A stretch of DNA of 20,163 bases from CAZRNB01 sp964601355 (GTDB lineage Bacteria > Planctomycetota > Phycisphaerae > Sedimentisphaerales > Anaerobacaceae). A program made the translations under genes and the position numbers. Positions 12,643 to 19,253 of this stretch are shown here, piece by piece. Each line of letters begins with the position of its first letter. Within the stretch, counting starts at the first letter, position 1. A model generated the notes under the pieces. That model was not told the origin of the DNA. It did no database searches and worked only from the letters and a program-made list of their open reading frames with translations. The DNA is taken from positions 1 through 20,163 of the forward strand of contig CAZRNB010000049.1 in assembly GCA_964601355.1 (NCBI GenBank), given 5' to 3'.

Positions 12643-14370
12643 ATGGCAAAGGGAGCAGGAGCCGTTCGGTTGCCGGTTATAACAAAAGTTAAGCCGAAGG
12701 TGCCGGTCGTTGGCGTTTTTGCTACGAGTGATCCACGTATAGATAAAGACAGCCGCATGCGCTGCCAGAATATTGTAAAGATGGCGGCGGATACAATCAG
12801 CGGCTCTGTGCTACTGCCGGATAAGACACCTGTACCGGTGGTTTATTCTACAGTTTTAGTGGACGGTGAGGCCCAGGCGGATATTGTTGCCCAGCAGTTC
12901 CGTAAGGCCGGCGTTGATATTTTAGTCTGTGTCCCGGATACGTGGGCTTTTCCACAGCTTACCGGCATTTCGCTGATTCAGCAATTCCCACCTGATACAC
13001 CGATAAATATTACCTGTGGCAACAGCGGCCCCAGGCCAGGTGTAGTTTATGCTCATGCGCTCAATGGCGCCATCAGCCAGTACGGACGGATGGTTGCCTT
13101 AAATGTAGGGACATGGCCGGATACAGGGGCTAATCCTAAAATGACCGAGCAGACAGCCAAGAGCCTCATCGACTGGTGCTATGCGGCGGTGACGGTTGTA
13201 GCGTTGCGAGGCCGAAGAGTGGTAATTTTCGGCCACGACTCAATGGGAATGGAAACGGCCCTGGCTCATATTATTCCCACGCGGAACACCTTCGGCCTGG
13301 AAATTACAAGACTGGATATGAAACTTCTTGCTGATATGCTGAATAAAAAGGCCTACAACGAAAAGGAGCTTAAAGAGCTGCGAAGCTGGATTGATAGATA
13401 TGTCGGTACACACCTGGAGCTTCGCGACGAGGCAGATAGTGAACGATTTAATAAAGAATTGGCGATGTACTTGATCGTTCGTGACCTGATGGCGGATTTG
13501 AACGCCGTTGGCGGCGGCTTTATGAGCCAGCTCGAATGGGGCAGCGACCGGCGGGGTATTCCACTGCCGGTGGCCGATGTAATGGAATCATTCTTTAATA
13601 GTACATTTGATCATAATGGCGGCAAATCACCGATACCTTTTGCTACCGAGGCCGACATGCAGGGCCTTTTGACGATGCTGTTTATGACGTACCTTTCCGG
13701 CGGAAATCCGCCTTTGTTTATGGACTTTAGAAAGGTCTGGGAAGTGTGGGAAATCAAAGAGCTGGCTGAAAAGATCGGCGTCAAATCTCTGGATAAAAAC
13801 GCAGATTGGTTCAGCAAAGGCCTGGTTGATGGTGACAATTCGGGTAGTGCTGCCTTCGATTGGGCGGCAGCACCAGGGGCATCCGTGAAGGAGATTATGA
13901 ATGGCGTTACTTTGCCTCTGGCTGATGAATTCTACTTTCCCGGAGGCGGCAACTCGGTCACGCTTATGACGCCGGCAGGGATCGATGGCATCGCTGCTCG
14001 AATGGCTTATAGTAGTGCAAGCGGACTATTCAGTATGATTTGGGATGAGGCACGCACAACCGAAGTGCCGGAAAAACTGGCTCAAGCGATGTGCAATCTG
14101 ACAACTCCGACGTGGCCGCACACATTTGTTGTGCCGAAATACGCGAGCATTTTGGAGTATAAACAATATCCGCCGGCCAATCACTTCCATATAACCTGGA
14201 ACCTGCCGGTTGCACGGCTTGAACATTGGATGGATTTGACGGGTGTGCTGAGTGTCACGCCCTGGGCGGCGAGACCCAAGTTTATCGAAGGTGTTGACAG
14301 ACCACAGCCTTTAATTCACCTGATAAACGGCGGCGAAGATGCCTTTAAACTGTTAAAGTGCCGCATATAA
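12643..14370 (+). CDS. L-fucose/L-arabinose isomerase-family protein
   Basis: Probably a metal-dependent aldose-ketose isomerase; the substrate cannot be fixed from sequence. At 575 residues it is close to the usual size of L-fucose isomerase (~590). The likely metal ligands line up with those known in E. coli FucI (E337, D361, H528): E336 in ATEADMQG, D361 in LFMDFRK, and H514 or H516 in NHFHITW. The N-terminal half has a Rossmann-like fold (PVVGVFATSDPRIDKD at 21-36; LNVGTWPDTG; RRVVIFGHDSMGMETA at 191-206). It is cytoplasmic, with no signal peptide. The ATG has a strong AAAGGAGT site (12629-12636). It is separated from E2 by 254 bases of repeat DNA, so its link to the dehydrogenase is positional only. 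It ends at an intrinsic terminator formed by a repeat. Confidence 0.82.
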   Translation: MAKGAGAVRLPVITKVKPKVPVVGVFATSDPRIDKDSRMRCQNIVKMAADTISGSVLLPDKTPVPVVYSTVLVDGEAQADIVAQQFRKAGVDILVCVPDTWAFPQLTGISLIQQFPPDTPINITCGNSGPRPGVVYAHALNGAISQYGRMVALNVGTWPDTGANPKMTEQTAKSLIDWCYAAVTVVALRGRRVVIFGHDSMGMETALAHIIPTRNTFGLEITRLDMKLLADMLNKKAYNEKELKELRSWIDRYVGTHLELRDEADSERFNKELAMYLIVRDLMADLNAVGGGFMSQLEWGSDRRGIPLPVADVMESFFNSTFDHNGGKSPIPFATEADMQGLLTMLFMTYLSGGNPPLFMDFRKVWEVWEIKELAEKIGVKSLDKNADWFSKGLVDGDNSGSAAFDWAAAPGASVKEIMNGVTLPLADEFYFPGGGNSVTLMTPAGIDGIAARMAYSSASGLFSMIWDEARTTEVPEKLAQAMCNLTTPTWPHTFVVPKYASILEYKQYPPANHFHITWNLPVARLEHWMDLTGVLSVTPWAARPKFIEGVDRPQPLIHLINGGEDAFKLLKCRI

Positions 14371-14432
14371 ACCCCGCAATAGATTGTGGGGCTAAATATT
14401 ACAAATTATTTAGCCCCCAGTTTCACTGAGGG
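14371..14432. repeat. three-hairpin repeat after isomerase gene
   Basis: It has the same order as the copy in E2. CCCCGCAAT-ag-ATTGTGGGG (14372-14391, one mismatch) comes first. GGGGCTAAAT (14388-14397) then pairs with ATTTAGCCCC (14408-14417). CCCCCAGT-ttc-ACTGAGGG (14414-14432, one mismatch) comes last. It starts directly after the isomerase stop codon. Confidence 0.8.
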
Positions 14433-14454
14433 TTTTCGTTTTTTTCGTTTTTTT
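14414..14454 (+). terminator. intrinsic terminator of isomerase gene
   Basis: The last hairpin of the repeat (CCCCCAGT-ttc-ACTGAGGG) is followed by TTTTCG, TTTTTTTCG and eight T's. This gives a classical stem plus T-tract on the plus strand. The T-tract reaches the stop codon of the convergent PAC2 gene, so the two transcripts meet here. Confidence 0.75.
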
Positions 14455-15275
14455 TACGTGGGACTTTTGCCGAATTCAAGAAATTCGGATACGGCTTTTA
14501 ACAAATTCACTTGTTCCTCTTCATTTAAGGAACGTCTGTTCTCTAAATCTTCTATACACCTGTTAATTTCCGGATCCTCTTGTCTGAGCTGATCGATCCT
14601 GGTGTTTTGTTCAATGATTTGTTCATCCAGCTCTTTCAAATCTATTTCCAAGCTAAATCTTTTATTAAAGAAAGAGAGCGTTTGTTTTATTGCCTGAAAA
14701 TCCATACCTTCTGCCAGATAAAAAGGAATTTGCGTCCAGAGACTCACGCCGGGAATACCTTTTCTTTCAGCTACCCATAAAAGGAAACTACTGATAGCTG
14801 GTGTCCCTTGCCAGGTCATGTCTTCCAGAGCATAGTCACGGAGCTCTTGTTGAAATTTTTCTTTGTTAAAAACAGCGAGTATTCTACGTGAACCGGTATG
14901 AGCAATTGCTGAAACGGTGCCGTTTATAGTATATAGATTTTTTACTCTGCAATGATGCTGAGCCAAATCTAAAACTGCATCAAGAAATCTGTATCTTTCA
15001 AATTCGGGCTCGCTGCCTTTAAATATCACAAGATCGCTTCTTTCACAGCAGTAGAATTTACTCTCCGGGAATTGAGCTATATCTCTTTCGACTGCTACGC
15101 CTGCTAAAGAGAAAAAATCTATCGGCTCGATCTCACAGAAGCTTCTGCCGTTTATCTTTCTGTTTAGATGCTCAATTACCTTTGGACTTAATTGGCCGGC
15201 ATCTTTGTTCCAGCCGACAATCAAGGACGGATTTTCCAATTTGGGCTGCCGGGAAAATTCAAATATGTCTTTCAT
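14454..15275 (-). CDS. PAC2-family protein, diverged copy with coiled-coil tail
   Basis: A 273-residue relative of the PAC2 (proteasome assembly chaperone 2) family; its molecular role in bacteria is not established. The body follows the same order as its upstream partner: an N-terminal strand SLIVGW, then ERDIAQFPESKFY, a Rossmann-like NLYTINGTVSAIAHTGSRR and IPGVSLWTQIPFYLAEG. The glycine-rich WPGIGNIG of canonical members is replaced by WNKDAGQLSP, so it is likely the degenerate partner. Residues from ~210 are Glu/Gln/Arg-rich and probably coiled coil. The ATG at 15275 is chosen over 15305 because AGGGAG sits about nine bases upstream. The start overlaps the end of the upstream PAC2 gene by 17 bases, which points to translational coupling and a possible hetero-complex. 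Confidence 0.75.
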   Translation of the reverse strand: MKDIFEFSRQPKLENPSLIVGWNKDAGQLSPKVIEHLNRKINGRSFCEIEPIDFFSLAGVAVERDIAQFPESKFYCCERSDLVIFKGSEPEFERYRFLDAVLDLAQHHCRVKNLYTINGTVSAIAHTGSRRILAVFNKEKFQQELRDYALEDMTWQGTPAISSFLLWVAERKGIPGVSLWTQIPFYLAEGMDFQAIKQTLSFFNKRFSLEIDLKELDEQIIEQNTRIDQLRQEDPEINRCIEDLENRRSLNEEEQVNLLKAVSEFLEFGKSPT

Positions 15276-16197
15276 CGGTCCGTTCTCCCTGGTCGAAAAG
15301 CTCATCGATATGTTCCATAATTCTCTTTTGCTCTTCTTCGGTTATTGGTCCAGGCTCAGTCGGTTCAATATGTCTTAATTTCTCAATTTCTTCTCTTATA
15401 TCAGGAGGTATTGCCTCTGTGTTATACAGGCTTTCCAGAAAGTCTTCAATTTGCTGCTCTATCTTTTGGCCAAATTCTTCCAATGTAGTAAGATCAAGTT
15501 TGAGATCGAGGATTTGAGCCAGGACTTCAAGAACGGATTTCGAGGCCTTAGGATAGGGCCATGGCGCTGCCTGGAGATAATATGGTATTTCACCCATTAA
15601 ACAGACAGCATCTATTCCTCTTTTTTTTGCCACTCCCAATAGCAGCCCATTTAAGCCGGTAATTACGCCCTGGTCACCTCTGCCCTCAATTTGTGACATT
15701 AAAATAGTCCCGACCAGCCGGGATTGCTTTATTTCGCTAATCAAGCTTTGATTGTTAGGTACCGCCCAGACCTTGGGTCTTGCGATATGGTGAATTCCGG
15801 TGACGGCTGCGCCGGAAGTATAGATTTTCCGGCAGCCGAATTTTTCTGCCACGTCCAATACCAAATTAGCCATTTGGTAAGCCTTTTGACCCTGGGCATA
15901 TTTTGTTCCTTGTTCGCAGGGCTGCTTTTGGCCAATGAAAAATAGTAAGCCTCGCCCGCTGAGCTGCCGAAAATAAAATGTATTGCGGGGAAACTCCAGC
16001 TTTGTCAACAATCCTTTTTCAATGGTGACTTTTTGAGGGTCGAAGAAGTCGCACGATTCAATTTCCGCAAATTCCTGAGCTTTTAATAGATTTCTTAATG
16101 TATCTATTGCCAGTATTCCGATGTTTCCGATGCCTGGCCAGCCGCAGAGCATAATCGCATTATCGAGTTTAGGTTCGTGATACAGTTTTACTGTCAT
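15259..16197 (-). CDS. PAC2-family protein (canonical)
   Basis: A 312-residue PAC2-domain protein. Characteristic features from the start at 16197 are GWPGIGNIG (19-27), then IESCDFFDPQKVTIEKG, VLDVAEKFGCRKIYTSGAA with AVTGIHH, a GVITGLNGLLLGVAKKRGI loop and LMGEIPYYLQAAPWPYP. The last ~70 residues (EEFGQKIEQQIEDFLESL onward) are charged and likely helical. In eukaryotes and archaea PAC2-like proteins help build proteasomes; bacterial relatives are mostly of unknown function, and no proteasome gene is in this window. The ATG at 16197 follows AAGGCGG; the 11 residues upstream of it would be encoded by repeat DNA. It overlaps the next PAC2 gene by 17 bases and forms a two-gene operon with it. 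Confidence 0.85.
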   Translation of the reverse strand: MTVKLYHEPKLDNAIMLCGWPGIGNIGILAIDTLRNLLKAQEFAEIESCDFFDPQKVTIEKGLLTKLEFPRNTFYFRQLSGRGLLFFIGQKQPCEQGTKYAQGQKAYQMANLVLDVAEKFGCRKIYTSGAAVTGIHHIARPKVWAVPNNQSLISEIKQSRLVGTILMSQIEGRGDQGVITGLNGLLLGVAKKRGIDAVCLMGEIPYYLQAAPWPYPKASKSVLEVLAQILDLKLDLTTLEEFGQKIEQQIEDFLESLYNTEAIPPDIREEIEKLRHIEPTEPGPITEEEQKRIMEHIDELFDQGERTDERHI

Positions 16198-16231
16198 TGT
16201 CGTACCGCCTTGAATAAAATCAAATATCAAA

Positions 16232-16375
16232 TTGCTTTGTAGAAAACAGGTCAGGACGTCATTTCGAGCGAGCCGAAGGCGAGTCGAGAAATCTACTAAA
16301 AAGCAGATTTCTCCACTTCGTCCCGATGAATCGGGACTTCGGTCGAAATGACAGAGGGTCTTTTCTACAAAGCAA
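16232..16375. repeat. long composite palindrome, copy 2 (inverted)
   Basis: The perfect outer arms are TTGCTTTGTAGAAAA (16232-16246) and TTTTCTACAAAGCAA (16361-16375). The next arms are GTCATTTCGA and TCGAAATGAC, and the core is GAGAAATCT / AGATTTCTC. An internal hairpin GTCCCGAT-ga-ATCGGGAC lies at 16320-16337. Read on the plus strand it corresponds to the minus strand of copy 1 (shared GAGCGAGCCGAAGGCGA), but with a different inner hairpin. Short arms of TCAAATATCA type flank it on both sides. Confidence 0.8.
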
Positions 16376-16447
16376 TATCAAATATCAGATATATTGGATT
16401 TCAAAATTTTGCATTTTGATTTTTTATTTTTCATTTTATCGCTGATC
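16376..16447. repeat. A/T-rich low-complexity spacer after ADH
   Basis: Short units related to ATTTTGCATTTTGA and TTTTTATTTTTCATTTT lie between the palindrome and the end of the ADH gene. They look like another simple intergenic repeat. On the minus strand it follows the ADH stop but has no clear GC stem. Confidence 0.4.
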
Positions 16448-17470
16448 TTACATTCTTAAAACTCCGACTCCCTGAATCTTCCCCTTCTTTAATATAGTTA
16501 GAGCTTCATTGGCTTGTTCTAATTTAAACTCCTGAACTTTGGGCAAAATAGGAATTTCAGCCGCCAGAGGCAGAAACTCTTCGGCGTCGCGTCTGGTAAT
16601 GTTAGCTACGGTTTTCAATTCTTTTTCCAGCCAAAGATGCGTTGGATAATCCAAACTCAGAACCGCTTCTTTATCTCTTGATTCTTTTCGGATGGCGTTT
16701 ATAACTACCCGGCCACCTTTTTCCAAAATCCTCAACGCTTCAACAATCGGCTGCCAGGCGGGTGTAAAATCAATTGCGCAATTCAATTTTTCCGGCGGAG
16801 TATCTCCTGTTTCTCCGATCCAATCAGCATCTAATTTCCTGGCTAAAATTTGATGCTCTTCCTGGTTAGCTCGAGTAAAAACAAATACTTTGGAGTTTGG
16901 ATACTTATATTTAACTATTTGAATAACAATATGGGCTGAGGCTCCAAAGCCAAATAAGCCGAGCGTTTGACCATCTCGGAGATTAGTCAGCCTTAAGGCT
17001 CTGTAGCCGATTGCACCGGCACACAAAAGTGGAACTGCCTGGGTGTCGCTAAGATTATCCGGAATTGGATATGCGAAATTTTCATTGACCACCGTATATT
17101 CGGCGTATCCGCCGTTTGCGTCGCAGCCGGTGCCGTGGAATTGCGTGCAGAGGTTTTCTAATCCCTGCCGGCAGAATTCGCATTCGCCGCAGGCATAATT
17201 TATCCATGCTATTCCGACCCGGTCGTGCAGCTTAAATTTTTTCGCTCCCTGGCCGAGGGCATCTACTGTGCCTACTATCTGATGGCCCGGAATTATGGGC
17301 AATTTCGGCTGAAGTCTTCCTTCGATTTCGTCAAGCTCAGTGTGGCAGATGCCGCAGGCTGAAATTTTTACTCGAATTTGGCCACGACCGGGCTGAGGAG
17401 CCGGCAAATCTTCCAGCTCTAAGGGTTCTTTTTCAATAGGTGCAATTTTCTTCAGTATCATGGCCTTCAT
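16448..17470 (-). CDS. zinc-dependent alcohol dehydrogenase (MDR family)
   Basis: NAD(P)-dependent medium-chain dehydrogenase, interconverting alcohols and aldehydes or ketones. At 340 residues it has the standard MDR length. The catalytic zinc site is C39 in SACGICHTE, H63 in PGHQIVG and C150 in PLLCAGAIGYRAL; the structural zinc site is C94, C97, C100 and C108 (CGECEFCRQGLENLC). The Rossmann loop is GLFGFGASAH (171-180). The usual GHE reads GHQ (Q64), a small departure next to the zinc ligand. The ATG at 17470 follows a weak AAGGGAAA site. It diverges from the ketopantoate reductase-like gene over 77 bases. The physiological substrate is not evident. Confidence 0.9.
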   Translation of the reverse strand: MKAMILKKIAPIEKEPLELEDLPAPQPGRGQIRVKISACGICHTELDEIEGRLQPKLPIIPGHQIVGTVDALGQGAKKFKLHDRVGIAWINYACGECEFCRQGLENLCTQFHGTGCDANGGYAEYTVVNENFAYPIPDNLSDTQAVPLLCAGAIGYRALRLTNLRDGQTLGLFGFGASAHIVIQIVKYKYPNSKVFVFTRANQEEHQILARKLDADWIGETGDTPPEKLNCAIDFTPAWQPIVEALRILEKGGRVVINAIRKESRDKEAVLSLDYPTHLWLEKELKTVANITRRDAEEFLPLAAEIPILPKVQEFKLEQANEALTILKKGKIQGVGVLRM

Positions 17471-17547
17471 TTATAAGTTTCCCTTTATAGGTTATAATAA
17501 ACACAACATATAGAAACATAGTTTTCAAAAAGGGCAAGCCATAAATT
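17471..17547. promoter_or_regulatory. divergent promoter region
   Basis: A 77-base AT-rich gap between two divergent genes must hold both promoters. A TATAAT is visible on the plus strand at 17493-17498, with no good -35 partner. No operator palindrome was seen. Confidence 0.3.
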
Positions 17548-18528
17548 ATGATGATATTGGTATATGGCGGCGGGGCAGTTGGGCTGGGTATTGCAAGCTG
17601 CCTGCTCAAATCCAAAGCCCACGTGGATATTATTGCCAGAGAAGATACGGCCCGGTCTTTGCGTGAGCAGGGCTTGGTTAGAACGGGAATTTTCGGCGAT
17701 TACCGTGTAAATTCAGAAGGATTTGGCTGCTTTGTATCTCTGAATGATGTTCGAGCAGAATCGTATGATTATATCCTCGTATGTACCAAGTCCTTTGATT
17801 CTTCTAAAGCTGCAAAGGATATCTCCAAGCATAGCTCTTTATTAGGCCCCGAAACGAAAATTGTTCTGTTTCAGAATGGGTGGGGGAATGCCGAAATCTT
17901 TGCATCCTTTTTTAGTAGAGACCAAATTTACAATGCGCGTGTTATTACAGGCTTTAACAGGCCAAAGAAGAACGAGGTTATTATAACCGTCCATGCTGAT
18001 GCTATTCATATTGGCAGCATTTTTAGTGGCGATTTATTATATATTAAAGCTCTATGTGAATTCATAGCCAAGGGTGATATTCCCTGTGAGACAACAAATG
18101 AAATTGAAAAAGACCTTTGGGCGAAAATGCTATACAATTGTGCTCTAAACAGCCTTGGCGCTATTCTCGATGCCCCTTATGGCATTTTGGCCGATAATAA
18201 ATTCAGCCGAGATATAATGAACGGCATTATAGAAGAAATCTTTATAGTTATGACGGCGGCAGGGTATAAAGCATATTGGTTGGTTGCTAAAGATTTTCTT
18301 GAGGTTTTTTATAATAAACTCGTACCGGCTACAGCAAAGCATAAATCGTCAACATTGCAGGATATAGCTGCCAAGAAGAAAACGGAAATCGATGCCTTAA
18401 ATGGAGCTGTTATAAAGCTTGCTGATAAATATAAAATAAGTGTTCCCTATAATTTGGTCATCTACAACATAATAAAATCTATTGAATCTGGAGATTTCTG
18501 CAGAGTTGAGCCGTTATCGGAACGATGA
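17548..18528 (+). CDS. ketopantoate reductase-family (ApbA/PanE-like) protein
   Basis: NADPH-dependent reductase of the 2-dehydropantoate 2-reductase family, which makes pantoate for coenzyme A. The N-terminal Rossmann domain starts with MILVYGGGAVG (nucleotide loop G7-G12) and has DYILVCTKSFD (74-84) and LFQNGWGN (107-114). The C-terminal helical domain carries K193 and N197 in the family's KDLWAKMLYNCALNSLGAIL stretch, and a later KKKTEIDALNGAV segment matching the usual conserved glutamate region. The length of 326 is slightly above the family norm. There are two adjacent ATGs (17548, 17551); the ribosome site is weak. Because the family includes paralogues of other specificity and no other pantothenate gene is nearby, the panE role is likely but not certain. 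Confidence 0.85.
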   Translation: MMILVYGGGAVGLGIASCLLKSKAHVDIIAREDTARSLREQGLVRTGIFGDYRVNSEGFGCFVSLNDVRAESYDYILVCTKSFDSSKAAKDISKHSSLLGPETKIVLFQNGWGNAEIFASFFSRDQIYNARVITGFNRPKKNEVIITVHADAIHIGSIFSGDLLYIKALCEFIAKGDIPCETTNEIEKDLWAKMLYNCALNSLGAILDAPYGILADNKFSRDIMNGIIEEIFIVMTAAGYKAYWLVAKDFLEVFYNKLVPATAKHKSSTLQDIAAKKKTEIDALNGAVIKLADKYKISVPYNLVIYNIIKSIESGDFCRVEPLSER

Positions 18529-18900
18529 TAACTCTAATGTAACCGTGGGAGTAGAATTCAGTTCCTTTATTCCATATAAATGTTTCAGCAATAATGTTTG
18601 CAGCGTAATTCATGTAAAGTCAAAAGGTTAGATTACATTGTGCTGTTCTTTTACACGTTTTTTTAGGCTTTGTGATGTGATTTGAGAGTGATACGGTAAT
18701 GATTTCTATTCACAACTGAGGCGGATGGCTCCTGAAGAATTCGATCAAATTCAGGATCTTATTATAAAATCCTTAAAACGTTACATTTATGGTATGTACC
18801 GGCACTTTTAGATAGGACAATGATAACAAAAGGGTGGGCTGATTTTAGTTACTTTGTTCAAAGAATCCCGCCCGATTGTAAGAAAATAGTATCTCAAATC
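18529..18900. other. intergenic region, no supported gene
   Basis: About 370 bases with scattered stops. The only ORF with protein-like composition is 28 codons at 18725-18811 (MAPEEFDQIQDLIIKSLKRY...), with no correctly spaced ribosome site. It may be a remnant of a degraded gene. I see no RNA gene. Confidence 0.4.
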
Positions 18901-18929
18901 TTGACATAGGCTTCATTTAGGATTATAAT
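18901..18929 (+). promoter_or_regulatory. exact-consensus sigma-70 promoter
   Basis: TTGACA (18901-18906), then exactly 17 bases, then TATAAT (18924-18929). Both boxes and the spacing match the housekeeping consensus without a mismatch. The expected start point is around 18936, giving a ~318-base leader before the exoprotein at 19254, or a short transcript of its own. Confidence 0.75.
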
Positions 18930-18957
18930 ATCGATGTTTAATGGTAATAGGCAGGTC

Positions 18958-19179
18958 ATGGAGGAAAATAATGTTACTCGCAAATTCGGCATGCGGGGGA
19001 GCAATTTGTGCTTACTGCAATTTCACAGGTACGGGGAAGGATTAGTATTTTTATATCTTAAGTCCGGCTTTTTATTGACCGTTAATATGTATAAAGACTT
19101 GGCGGGGCGAAAAGCCGTCGATTTGCTAAATACCGGCTTCCAGGAGATTCCGTTAAAATTGGAAGTGCTTTGCTGTTAA
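18958..19179 (+). CDS. doubtful 73-codon ORF
   Basis: The in-frame ATG at 18958 would encode a 73-residue protein containing FHRYGEGLVFLYLKSGFLL and KDLAGRKAVDLLN. An earlier ATG at 18934 sits at the expected transcription start and is unlikely to be used. I recognise no family. It overlaps the 24-codon candidate at 18971 in another frame, and at most one of the two is likely to be real. Confidence 0.2.
   Translation: MEENNVTRKFGMRGSNLCLLQFHRYGEGLVFLYLKSGFLLTVNMYKDLAGRKAVDLLNTGFQEIPLKLEVLCC
18971..19045 (+). CDS. candidate 24-codon Cys-rich small ORF
   Basis: ATG at 18971, preceded by GGAGG (18960-18964) at six bases' spacing, opens a 24-residue frame. Three cysteines (C8, C13, C16) are arranged as CxxxxCxxC, followed by NFTGTGKD. 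The CxxC-x-x-x-GTG tail faintly resembles zinc-knuckle units such as those in DnaJ. It sits 35 bases downstream of the expected start of a consensus promoter. It could equally be a leader peptide or chance. Confidence 0.3.
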   Translation: MLLANSACGGAICAYCNFTGTGKD

Positions 19180-19253
19180 TCTCATCGATGCGGATTTTAC
19201 AGCAGGAGCAGCTATAAATGAGAGTTTTTTTGTTATCTTAGGAGGACTTAGTT

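Noticed and set aside
18725..18811. 28-codon ORF MAPEEFDQIQDLIIKSLKRY...
   Set aside because: The composition is protein-like, but the GGCGG is too close to the ATG to act as a ribosome site, and the frame is too short to assign. It is kept only as a possible gene remnant.
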